Source: an uncultured Pelagibacteraceae bacterium (GTDB lineage Bacteria > Pseudomonadota > Alphaproteobacteria > Pelagibacterales > Pelagibacteraceae). Taken from it: DNA of 64,000 nt. The stretch spans positions 1-64,000 of the forward strand of contig CACHGV010000004.1 in the NCBI GenBank assembly GCA_902579465.1, given 5' to 3'. Shown in pieces: positions 46,307 through 54,630 of the stretch. The notes beneath the pieces were generated by a model, which saw only the letters and a list, made by a program, of their open reading frames with translations, did not search any database and was not told the origin of the DNA. The translations under genes and the position numbers were made by a program. Each line of letters opens with the position of its first letter. Position 1 is the first letter of the stretch.

Positions 46307-47011
46307 TTATTTAACATTCCATCTATATCCACTTCCATATCTTGTTTCAATTGCTGAAAAATCGCTGTCTACCTTTTTAAATTTTTTTCTTATTCTTTTA
46401 ACATGACTATCAATAGTCCTATCTTCTATATCTGTATCTTCTCGATAAGCTACATCCATGAGTAAGGCTCTCTCTTTAATCATTCCTGGTCTTTTTGCTA
46501 GCTCCTCAACAATTTTAAATTCTGTTGTAGTAAGTTTATCAGGCAGTTGTTTACCATCCCACTCGCATTCGAGTTGGGAAGGATCTAATTTTAACTTACC
46601 ATGAGAAATTACATTTTTATTTTCTTCTATATTGATGTCCTTATCTTTTTTTCTTAATTGCACTTTAATTCTTTCAACTAAAACTTTGGTTGAAAATCCC
46701 CCAGTTTTACCAACGAAATCATCTGCTCCGAGTTTTAAACCACTAACCTCGTCGGTTACTTCATCTTTAGAAGTTAAAAAAATAACCGGCATAGAAGTTT
46801 TTTTTCTAAGTTTTCTTAGAAGTTCTTCGCCATCCATTCTTGGCATTTTAATATCAATTACAGCAAGATCTGGTGGTGTTCTTGATAATCCAACAAGAGC
46901 ATTTTCACCATCAATATATGTTTGAACTTTAAAACCTTCCTTTTCTAAAGCCATCTGGACAGATGTTAATAAATTTCGATCATCATCAACTAACGCAATT
47001 GTTTGTGACAT
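46307..47011 (-). CDS. ChvI-like OmpR-family response regulator
   Basis: A 234-residue regulator. The receiver domain has LVDDDRN (about 7-13), the phosphoacceptor Asp in LAVIDIKMPRMDGEELL and Lys in VIFLTSKDEV. The winged-helix domain shows LTTTEFKIVEELAKRPGMI and TIDSHVKRIRKKF. It lies in an operon with the kinase (2-base gap) and follows polA after 50 bases on the same strand. Confidence 0.9.
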   Translation of the reverse strand: MSQTIALVDDDRNLLTSVQMALEKEGFKVQTYIDGENALVGLSRTPPDLAVIDIKMPRMDGEELLRKLRKKTSMPVIFLTSKDEVTDEVSGLKLGADDFVGKTGGFSTKVLVERIKVQLRKKDKDINIEENKNVISHGKLKLDPSQLECEWDGKQLPDKLTTTEFKIVEELAKRPGMIKERALLMDVAYREDTDIEDRTIDSHVKRIRKKFKKVDSDFSAIETRYGSGYRWNVK

Positions 47012-47061
47012 AAATTAGAATAAAAATACTAAATTGTTCAGATTAGGGCAATTGTTTGTTT

Positions 47062-49836
47062 TCAATGAAGTTCGCCCCAATTTTCTCCAATATTCATATC
47101 CACTAAAAGAGGTATTGAAAATGAGTGAAGTTCACTATCTTTGACACTCAACATTAAATCCTTAATTAATTTAATACTTTTTTTTGTTTCTTTTGAGCTT
47201 TCTTCGAAAATTAACTCATCGTGTATTTGTAACAACATTTTTAGACTATTATTTTTATTATTTGAGATTTCTTTATTTATTCTGATCATTGCTAATCTCA
47301 TTATCTCCGATGCTGACCCTTGAATTGGAGCATTTATCGCTGCCCTCTCCTGAAAATTCCTTACATTGAAATTTTTATCGTTAATTCCAGTGAGATGTGT
47401 TTTTCTTCCAAATATATTACTTACATAGCCACTTTTTCTACAAAAATTTACAGTTGTTTTCATATAATCTTTAATTTCTGGAAATTTTTTAAAATAAGAA
47501 TTTAAAAATTCTTCTGCTTCATTGTTTGAAACATTGATTTGTTTAGCTAAACCATATTGTGATATGCCATAAATAATCCCAAAGTTGATTGCTTTTGCTT
47601 TTCTTCTTGTTTCTGAATCAATTTTATTAATTTCTTTTCCAAAAACCTGGCTAGCTGTCAAGGTATGAATATCCTCATTATTTAAAAATGCCTTTTTCAA
47701 CTGTTTTACATCTGCTAGATCTGCCAAAATTCTCATTTCAACTTGATTGTAGTCAGCTGAAATCAATTTATTATTTTTTTCAGAAACAAAGGCTTTCCTT
47801 ATATCCTTACCATCATCTGATTTTATTGGAATATTTTGTAAATTTGGATCACTAGATGCAAGTCTACCTGTTGTAGTAGCTGCTAACAAAAAAGATGTAT
47901 GAACTCTTTTAGTATTTTGATTTATATGTTCTGGCAATGCATCTGAGTAGGTATTTTTAAGTTTACTAATTTGCCTCCATTCCAAGATGAGTTTTGGAAA
48001 TTCATAACCTTTAAAAGCTAGGTCTTCTAAAACTGAAGCACTAGTGGCAAAACTTCCTTTTTTTGTTTTTTTTAACGCTGCTATTTTTAAATCGTTATAC
48101 ATTATTTCACCAAGTTGCTTGGTTGATCCAATGTTAAATGTTTTCTTTGAAATCTTAAAAATAGATTTTTCTAATTTTTCGATTTTAGTTGAAAATTTTG
48201 AAGACAGTTTGTTAAGTGAAGATTTGTCAAGTTTAATACCTTTTATCTCCATCTCCGCTAGTATTTTAATTAATGGTTTTTCAAATAACTCATAAATATT
48301 CAATAATTTTTCTGCTTTTAATGATTTTAAAAAAATTTTGTACAATCTATATGTAATATCTGCATCCTCAGCGGCATAATCTTTAGCTTCAGATATATTA
48401 ACTTCAGAAAAATTAAGTTGTTTTTTGCCTGTCCCAACTAAATCTTTAAATTTAATAGTTTTATGACCTAGATGTATCTCTGAAAGAGTATCCATATTAT
48501 GCCTATTTTTACCAGCATCTAGTGTGTAAGACATAAGCATAGTATCTTCCATGGAATTCAAAGTTATTCCGCGGTGATAAAAGACAATGAAATCAAATTT
48601 AATATTTTGTCCTACTTTTTTAATGCTCTCATCCTCTAAATAATTCTTTAAAATACTTAAGACTTTTTTTTCGTCAAGATTGTTTCCACTAACGTGATTT
48701 AATGGGATGTAACATGCATTTCCAATTCTGTTAGAGATTGAAATACCTACTAATTTTGCTGTATGAGGGTCTAATGAAGTTGTTTCAGTATCTATTGCAA
48801 ATTCACCAATTTCCTCAGATTGTCTCATCCAATCTTCAATCTCCTTCTCATTTTTAATTAATTGATAATTTTTTTTCTTAATTTCTGTTATTTTTTCTGA
48901 ATTTTTATCAATTTCTTTATTTATAAGGTTATTTGTGTCTCCATACTTTGAGATAGCAGAACTTAATAGCCTATTAAATTCCATTTCTCTTAAAAAAGAA
49001 TAAAGCTTATTTTGATCAACACTTTTAAGTATGAATTCTTCAATTTTATTTTTTACAGGTACATTTTTTTTTAACGTTACTAATTTTTTGCTAATAATTG
49101 CATCGTCCTTGTTATTTATTAAAGTTTCTCTTCTTTTATTTTGTTTTATTTTTGATGCATTTTTTAATAAATTTTCTAAAGTTCCATATTGATTTATCAA
49201 TTCAGCAGCAGTTTTAACTCCTATACCAGGTACACCAGGCACGTTATCTGTGCTATCACCAGCTAAAGATTGTACATCTATTACTTTTTCTGGAGTAACT
49301 CCAAATTTATTGCGGACATCGTCCTGATTTATAAATTTGTTCTTCATTGGATCATAAATTCTCACCCCTTTTTTATAAAGCTGCATTAAATCTTTGTCTG
49401 AAGAAACAATTGTTACCTTTGCACCTAAGTCTAAAATTTTTTCTACATATGTTGCAATTAAATCATCTGCCTCATAATTGATTAACTCAATTGAAGGTAA
49501 ATTAAAAGCTTTTACAGATTTCCTGATGTATTCAAATTGGGGAATTAGATCGTCAGGTGCATCAGATCTATTTCCTTTATACTCTGAATATATTTCATTT
49601 CTAAAATTTTTTCTTGCTGAATCAAATATTACTGCAAAGTGTGTTGGTTTTTCTAAATTATCATCTGATTTGGAGTCCTCTAATAATTTAAAAAGCATGT
49701 TGCAAAAACCGCTGACAGCACCAACTGGTAATCCATCACTTTTTCTAGTTAAAGGAGGAAGGGCATAATATGCTCTAAAAATGTATCCCGAACCATCTAT
49801 TAAGTAAAAATGGTCACTTTTTTTAATTTTCTCCAT
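47062..49836 (-). CDS. polA: DNA polymerase I
   Basis: Repair and Okazaki-fragment polymerase, 924 residues, with all three domains. The 5' nuclease opens with LIDGSGYIFRAYYALPPL (about 12-29). The 3'-5' exonuclease keeps its DxE in FAIDTETTSLDPHTAKL, so proofreading should be active. The polymerase domain has motif A (SADYNQVEMRILADLA), the O-helix RRKAKAINFGIIYG and motif C (LQIHDELIFE). It lies divergent from an ABC ATPase gene with 50 bases between starts. Confidence 0.97.
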   Translation of the reverse strand: MEKIKKSDHFYLIDGSGYIFRAYYALPPLTRKSDGLPVGAVSGFCNMLFKLLEDSKSDDNLEKPTHFAVIFDSARKNFRNEIYSEYKGNRSDAPDDLIPQFEYIRKSVKAFNLPSIELINYEADDLIATYVEKILDLGAKVTIVSSDKDLMQLYKKGVRIYDPMKNKFINQDDVRNKFGVTPEKVIDVQSLAGDSTDNVPGVPGIGVKTAAELINQYGTLENLLKNASKIKQNKRRETLINNKDDAIISKKLVTLKKNVPVKNKIEEFILKSVDQNKLYSFLREMEFNRLLSSAISKYGDTNNLINKEIDKNSEKITEIKKKNYQLIKNEKEIEDWMRQSEEIGEFAIDTETTSLDPHTAKLVGISISNRIGNACYIPLNHVSGNNLDEKKVLSILKNYLEDESIKKVGQNIKFDFIVFYHRGITLNSMEDTMLMSYTLDAGKNRHNMDTLSEIHLGHKTIKFKDLVGTGKKQLNFSEVNISEAKDYAAEDADITYRLYKIFLKSLKAEKLLNIYELFEKPLIKILAEMEIKGIKLDKSSLNKLSSKFSTKIEKLEKSIFKISKKTFNIGSTKQLGEIMYNDLKIAALKKTKKGSFATSASVLEDLAFKGYEFPKLILEWRQISKLKNTYSDALPEHINQNTKRVHTSFLLAATTTGRLASSDPNLQNIPIKSDDGKDIRKAFVSEKNNKLISADYNQVEMRILADLADVKQLKKAFLNNEDIHTLTASQVFGKEINKIDSETRRKAKAINFGIIYGISQYGLAKQINVSNNEAEEFLNSYFKKFPEIKDYMKTTVNFCRKSGYVSNIFGRKTHLTGINDKNFNVRNFQERAAINAPIQGSASEIMRLAMIRINKEISNNKNNSLKMLLQIHDELIFEESSKETKKSIKLIKDLMLSVKDSELHSFSIPLLVDMNIGENWGELH

Positions 49837-49886
49837 AATGTAATGATATCTTAATTTTTATAAATGTAATAAATGTATGCCCTCAT

Positions 49887-50816
49887 ATGAATAAAAAAAA
49901 CGTTTTAAGTGTTAAAAACTTGAATAAAGTTTATTCAAAAAATGGTTCAAAACAAACTCATGCGCTTAATAATTTAAACTTAGAGGTGAAAGAAGGTGAA
50001 ATTTTTGGTCTATTAGGACCAAATGGGGCTGGAAAGAGTACGTTTATAAACATATTAGGTGGATCAGTTGTAAAAACTGGTGGTGAAGTGAATGTTTGGG
50101 GGTTTAACTTAGATAAAAACCCTAGACAAGTTAGAGCCTCTATTGGGATTGTTCCACAAGAAGTAAACTTTGATCCATTTTTTAGTCCCAGAAAACTTTT
50201 AGAGCTTCAAGCAGGTCTATACGGAATTAGAGAAAAAGATAGAATTACAGATACTATATTGAAGTTGGTATCTTTAGAGGAACAAGCTGACAGTTATGCT
50301 AGAGCCTTATCTGGTGGTATGAAGAGGAGACTACTTGTAGCAAAAGCGATGGTGCATCAACCTCCAATTATAATTTTGGACGAGCCTACCGCAGGAGTTG
50401 ACGTAGAGCTCAGAAATACATTATGGGAAAATGTGAAATCTTTGAATAAACAAGGGGTAACAACAATACTAACAACTCATTACCTTGAGGAAGCAGAAAA
50501 AATGTGTGATAGGATTGGTATTCTAAGTGCAGGAAAATTAGTTGCTTTAGATACAACTAAAAATCTTTTAAAAAAAATTCAAACAAAAATTGTGTATGTC
50601 ACCACAGATAAAAAAACTAATATTCAGGATAACACTTTTGAGTCTTTAAAAGTTATATCAAATGACGAAAACAAGTTAGTTTTATCATATGAGAAGAGTA
50701 AACTGAGCATAGATTCAATAATTTCAGAAATAAAAAAACAAGATATAAGAATTAAAGATATTTCAACTGATGATGGAGATCTTGAAGATGTATTTTTAAG
50801 ACTTACAAAAAATTAA
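49887..50816 (+). CDS. Orphan ABC-2-type ATPase
   Basis: A 309-residue single ABC ATPase of the YadG/CcmA-like exporter class. Walker A is LLGPNGAGKSTFIN (about 42-55), the signature is LSGGMKRRLLVAKAM, Walker B is IIILDEPTAGVD and the switch His is in LTTHYLEEAEKM. A C-terminal extension of about 75 residues ends in DLEDVFLRLTKN, typical of ABC-2 exporters. No permease gene is adjacent: the next gene is regA on the other strand with a one-base gap. The partner must be elsewhere. Confidence 0.88.
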   Translation: MNKKNVLSVKNLNKVYSKNGSKQTHALNNLNLEVKEGEIFGLLGPNGAGKSTFINILGGSVVKTGGEVNVWGFNLDKNPRQVRASIGIVPQEVNFDPFFSPRKLLELQAGLYGIREKDRITDTILKLVSLEEQADSYARALSGGMKRRLLVAKAMVHQPPIIILDEPTAGVDVELRNTLWENVKSLNKQGVTTILTTHYLEEAEKMCDRIGILSAGKLVALDTTKNLLKKIQTKIVYVTTDKKTNIQDNTFESLKVISNDENKLVLSYEKSKLSIDSIISEIKKQDIRIKDISTDDGDLEDVFLRLTKN

Positions 50817-50817
50817 A

Positions 50818-51381
50818 TTATCTAGGAGATCTTTTAGAAAGTATTCTTTGAAGAGTTCTTCTATGCATTTTTAGTCTTCTTGCAGTTTCAGAGACATTTC
50901 TGTTGCATAACTCAAAAACCCTGTGTATGTGCTCCCATTTTACTCTATCCGCTGACATTGGGTTTTCAGGTGGGGCTGGTTTTTGATTTGGATCCGCTAA
51001 AAGTGCTTTTTCAACATCATCTGCATCTGCAGGCTTCGCAATATAATCAATTGCTCCCTCCTTAATTGCAGCAACTGCTGTTGGAATGTTACCATATCCC
51101 GTTAACATAATAATTCTGCTTTTAATGTTACCCTTTTGAATTTCTTTAACTACCTCTAGTCCATTACCATCATTTAATCTAAGATCTACAACAGCAAATG
51201 CTGGACTTTGTGATTTTACGGTCTCAATACCAATTTTTACACTCTCAGCTTGTGTTACCGTAAAACCTTTTTTCTCCATAGCTCTAGCCAATCTTTGTCT
51301 AAATGGATTATCATCGTCTACGATCAAAAGCGATTTATCCTCAAAATCACTTAATTTTTGAAGTGTTGGTTGGTTAATCAT
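50818..51381 (-). CDS. RegA/ActR/PrrA-type redox response regulator
   Basis: A 187-residue regulator with an N-terminal receiver (LLIVDDDNPFRQRLARAM at about 18-35, phospho-Asp in FAVVDLRLNDGNGLEVV, Lys in DYIAKPADADDV) and a short Fis-type helix-turn-helix, SETARRLKMHRRTLQRIL. The linker with four prolines (KPAPPENP) is characteristic of RegA/ActR, a global redox and energy regulator in alphaproteobacteria. The cognate kinase RegB is not in the neighbourhood. It is divergent from the ornithine decarboxylase gene. Confidence 0.92.
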   Translation of the reverse strand: MINQPTLQKLSDFEDKSLLIVDDDNPFRQRLARAMEKKGFTVTQAESVKIGIETVKSQSPAFAVVDLRLNDGNGLEVVKEIQKGNIKSRIIMLTGYGNIPTAVAAIKEGAIDYIAKPADADDVEKALLADPNQKPAPPENPMSADRVKWEHIHRVFELCNRNVSETARRLKMHRRTLQRILSKRSPR

Positions 51382-51466
51382 AGCCCTTATATGGAAGTAA
51401 ATTTTAATATTTCAATAGCATTATTTACTTTACATTATTAATTTTTTCCCCATAAATGCTGCAATT

Positions 51467-51505
51467 ATGAAACTTGCATACGTGATATGCAGGTTTTTTT
51501 TGTAA
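51467..51505 (+). promoter_or_regulatory. Leader hairpin and possible 12-codon upstream frame before ornithine decarboxylase
   Basis: CTTGCATA (51473-51480) pairs with TATGCAGG (51486-51493) around CGTGA, then T's run from 51494 to 51501. This is a terminator-shaped hairpin, yet no gene lies upstream on this strand, so it sits in the leader of the decarboxylase mRNA. A 12-codon frame, ATG at 51467 to TAA at 51505 (MKLAYVICRFFL), spans the hairpin; it has no clear ribosome binding site. The decarboxylase ribosome binding site follows at about 51514-51520. Confidence 0.5.
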
Positions 51506-51526
51506 ATTTTTTTTAGAGGTGCAGAT

Positions 51527-52705
51527 ATGCAAAAATTTAAGTCAGTTGAAGAATTAGTTAATCAACTGAGACCGACAAGACCTGTTTATTGTATTAGAAA
51601 AGAGTCAATCAAATTGGCTGTTAAGTTCTTCCAAAAAAATTTCCCTGGAAAAATACTTTATGCATTAAAAACTAACCCTCATCCAGTAGTTCTTAAAACT
51701 ATAGTTGAAAATGGCATTAATAGTTTTGACGTAGCATCTATAAAAGAAATAGAGGCCATAAGAAAAATAAGTCCAAATGCGAAATGTTCCTATATGCATA
51801 CAGTTAAAAGTAGAGAAAGTATTAAAGAGGCATATTTTAAATATAATGTTAAGGCCTTTTCTTTGGATACTAAAGATGAATTAATAAAAATTTTAGAAAG
51901 TACAAATTACGCTAAAGACTTAGAGTTATTTGTAAGAGTTTCAGTGTCTAATGAGCATGCAGAGATTGATTTATCAAAAAAATTTGGGGTCATTAATACT
52001 GAAGCAACTGGATTACTTAGATTAACAAAACAATATTCTAAAAAAATTGGACTTAGTTTTCATGTTGGCTCACAATGTATGCACCCAATATCTTATTCAA
52101 AAGGAATATTTGAAATCAATAATATAATTAAAAAAACTAAAATTATACCTGATGTGATTAATGTTGGAGGAGGATTTCCTACTATTTATCCTGATCTTAT
52201 TCCTCAATCTTTAGATGCTTACTTTAATGAAATTAAAAAAGCTTTAAATAATTTAAAATTAGATAAGCTTCCAGAAATTATTTGTGAACCTGGAAGAGCA
52301 ATCGTTGCTGAAAGTGGCTCAACAATTGTAAGAGTTGATTTAAGAAAAAAACAAAAGCTTTATATAAATGATGGAACATATGGAACTTTATTTGATGCAG
52401 GTGTTCCCAACATAGTTTACCCATCAAAAATGATAACTGATGGTAGAATAATCTCCAAGAAATTAACATCATTTGATTTCTATGGTCCAACTTGTGATAG
52501 TATGGATTATATGAAAGGTCCTTTTATTTTACCTAATAACATCAAAGAGAAAGACTATATAGAATTAGGACAGCTTGGGGCGTATGGATTAACTTTTAGA
52601 ACTAATTTTAATGGATTTTACTCAGATGATATTTACGAAGTTGAAGATAATCCAATCATGACGATGTATGACAAAGAAGCAAATAAAGAGTTTCTTGTTG
52701 CTTAA
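51527..52705 (+). CDS. Type III PLP-dependent ornithine/lysine decarboxylase
   Basis: A 392-residue alanine-racemase-fold decarboxylase. The PLP Lys is in ILYALKTNPHPV (about 45), followed by FDVASIKEIEAI, the HVGSQCM region and GEPGR-like CEPGRAIVAESGS. The catalytic Cys-Asp is in GPTCDSMDYMKGPFILP, the form seen in alphaproteobacterial ornithine and lysine/ornithine decarboxylases. The product would be putrescine or cadaverine. Its stop overlaps the ATG of the DHS-like gene by one base, and four polyamine genes follow each other. Confidence 0.9.
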   Translation: MQKFKSVEELVNQLRPTRPVYCIRKESIKLAVKFFQKNFPGKILYALKTNPHPVVLKTIVENGINSFDVASIKEIEAIRKISPNAKCSYMHTVKSRESIKEAYFKYNVKAFSLDTKDELIKILESTNYAKDLELFVRVSVSNEHAEIDLSKKFGVINTEATGLLRLTKQYSKKIGLSFHVGSQCMHPISYSKGIFEINNIIKKTKIIPDVINVGGGFPTIYPDLIPQSLDAYFNEIKKALNNLKLDKLPEIICEPGRAIVAESGSTIVRVDLRKKQKLYINDGTYGTLFDAGVPNIVYPSKMITDGRIISKKLTSFDFYGPTCDSMDYMKGPFILPNNIKEKDYIELGQLGAYGLTFRTNFNGFYSDDIYEVEDNPIMTMYDKEANKEFLVA

Positions 52706-53745
52706 TGTCAGTCAATAAAAACCAATCAAGTAATAGAAAAAGTGATTTACTTAGTAAAGAAGTAGAACATATTGATATAACTTCTTTTGATGCTAGAAAA
52801 ATCGTCACTTCAATGGAAAAAATGTCTTTCGTTTCAAGAGAGACTGCAAATGCAGCAAATATTTATAATGAAATGATAAAAGATAAAGATTGTACAATCT
52901 TTTTAACACTTGCAGGATCAACGTCTGCTGCAGGATGTATGCATATTTATAGAGATTTAGTTAAGTATAACATGGTAGATGCAATAGTAGCTACTGGAGC
53001 TTCAATTATTGATATGGATTTCTTTGAAGCACTTGGTTTCAAACATTATCAGGGATCACAATATCAAGACGATACAGAGCTAAGAAATAACTATGTTGAT
53101 AGAATATATGACACTTATATCGATGAAGAAGAGCTTCAGATGTGTGATAAAACTATTGGGGAAATTGCAGATCAATTAGAGCCTAGAAGTTATACATCAA
53201 GAGAATTTATAAAAGAGATTGGCAAATATCTTAAAACTAACGCAAAGAAGAAAGATTCATTAATAGAGGTTGCCTATGACAACAACGTTCCAATTTTCTG
53301 TCCAGCATTTACTGACTCAAGCGCAGGTTTTGGGCTTGTAATGCATCAAGAAAGAAATCCAAAAAATCATATCACAATCGATTCAATACGAGAGTTTAGA
53401 GAACTAACTGAAATTAAAATTAAATCTAAAGGATCAGGTCTTTTTATGATTGGAGGGGGAGTACCTAAAAATTTTATTCAAGATACTGTCATATGTGCTG
53501 AACTTTTAGGTAAAGATGTAGAGATGCATAAATATGCTATTCAAATAACTGTTGCTGATTCTAGAGATGGAGCATGCAGTAGCTCAACATTAAAAGAAGC
53601 AAGCTCATGGGGCAAAGTAGATATTACCAAAGAGCAAATGGTTTTTGCAGAAGCAACAAGCGTATTACCCTTAATAGCAAGTGATGCCTATCATAAAGGT
53701 GAATGGAAAAATAGAGAGAGAAAAAATTTTTCCAAGATATTTTGA
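52705..53745 (+). CDS. Deoxyhypusine-synthase-like protein, candidate homospermidine-type synthase
   Basis: A 346-residue NAD-dependent deoxyhypusine synthase family protein. Motifs include LAGSTSAAGCMHIYRDLV (about 71-88), NNVPIFCPAFTDSSAGFG, IGGGVPKNFIQD and the segment around the eukaryotic active-site Lys, SSWGKVDI. Bacteria lack the eIF5A substrate, and plant homospermidine synthase evolved from this family, so a polyamine aminobutyl-transfer role is the better guess. It is coupled to the decarboxylase (TAATG) and to the amidase gene one base after its stop. Confidence 0.85.
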   Translation: MSVNKNQSSNRKSDLLSKEVEHIDITSFDARKIVTSMEKMSFVSRETANAANIYNEMIKDKDCTIFLTLAGSTSAAGCMHIYRDLVKYNMVDAIVATGASIIDMDFFEALGFKHYQGSQYQDDTELRNNYVDRIYDTYIDEEELQMCDKTIGEIADQLEPRSYTSREFIKEIGKYLKTNAKKKDSLIEVAYDNNVPIFCPAFTDSSAGFGLVMHQERNPKNHITIDSIREFRELTEIKIKSKGSGLFMIGGGVPKNFIQDTVICAELLGKDVEMHKYAIQITVADSRDGACSSSTLKEASSWGKVDITKEQMVFAEATSVLPLIASDAYHKGEWKNRERKNFSKIF

Positions 53746-54630
53746 TTGATGATCAAAAAAATCAAAATCGGTTTAATACAAAGTAAATCTTTAGGTACTA
53801 TTCAATCTAATATTGATTTAGCTATAAAAAATATAAAAATAGCCGCAAAAAAAAAAGCAAAGATAATTTGTCTTCCTGAGCTATTTTTGACTAATTATTT
53901 TTGCCAAACAGAAAGCCATTCAAACTTTAAATTAGCAGAAAAAATTCCAGGAACAACCTCTAGAATATTTTGCGATCTAGCAAAAGAGCTTGGTGTTGTA
54001 TTAAATATTACGATGTTTGAAAAAAAGACATCTGGGTTTTATCATAACACTAGTATCATTATTAATGAAAATGGAAATATTTTGTCTAAATATCGTAAGA
54101 TGCACATACCTGATGACCCAGGATATTATGAAAAATTTTATTTCAGTCCTGGAGACCTTGGATTTAAAAGTGTTAAGACAAAATTTGGAAAGATAGGTCC
54201 TCTTATATGTTGGGATCAATGGTTCCCCGAAGCCGCTAGGCTAACGGCTTTAAAAGGAGCTCAGATTATTTTTTATCCTACTGCTATTGGATGGCATCCA
54301 AAAGAAAAAATAAAGTTTGGAAAATCTCAATTAGAATCTTGGATTACAATGCAAAAATCTCATGCTATTGCTAATGGAACTTATGTGGCTGCTATTAATA
54401 GAGTTGGGGTAGAAAAAAAAGGGAAAAAAAAAATTGAATTTTGGGGTAATTCAATGGTTATAGACCCTAGTGGTAAAATAATTGCAAAAGCAGGAAATAA
54501 GAAAGAAGATATTTTAGTTTGTGAAGTTGATTATAAAAAAATAGACACTGCTAGACAACACTGGCCTTTTTTAAGAGATAGAAGAACTGAATTTTATAAA
54601 GATATTCTCAAAAATCCTGAAGATGAGTAA
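53746..54630 (+). CDS. aguB: N-carbamoylputrescine amidase
   Basis: A 294-residue nitrilase-superfamily amidase converting N-carbamoylputrescine to putrescine, CO2 and ammonia. The Glu-Lys-Cys triad is visible: Glu in CLPELFLTNYFCQTE, Lys in SKYRKMHIPDDPG and Cys in PLICWDQWFPEAARL. The FCQTE and DQWFPE signatures match AguB closely. It overlaps agmatine deiminase by 8 bases, forming the two-step agmatine-to-putrescine module. Confidence 0.93.
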   Translation: MMIKKIKIGLIQSKSLGTIQSNIDLAIKNIKIAAKKKAKIICLPELFLTNYFCQTESHSNFKLAEKIPGTTSRIFCDLAKELGVVLNITMFEKKTSGFYHNTSIIINENGNILSKYRKMHIPDDPGYYEKFYFSPGDLGFKSVKTKFGKIGPLICWDQWFPEAARLTALKGAQIIFYPTAIGWHPKEKIKFGKSQLESWITMQKSHAIANGTYVAAINRVGVEKKGKKKIEFWGNSMVIDPSGKIIAKAGNKKEDILVCEVDYKKIDTARQHWPFLRDRRTEFYKDILKNPEDE

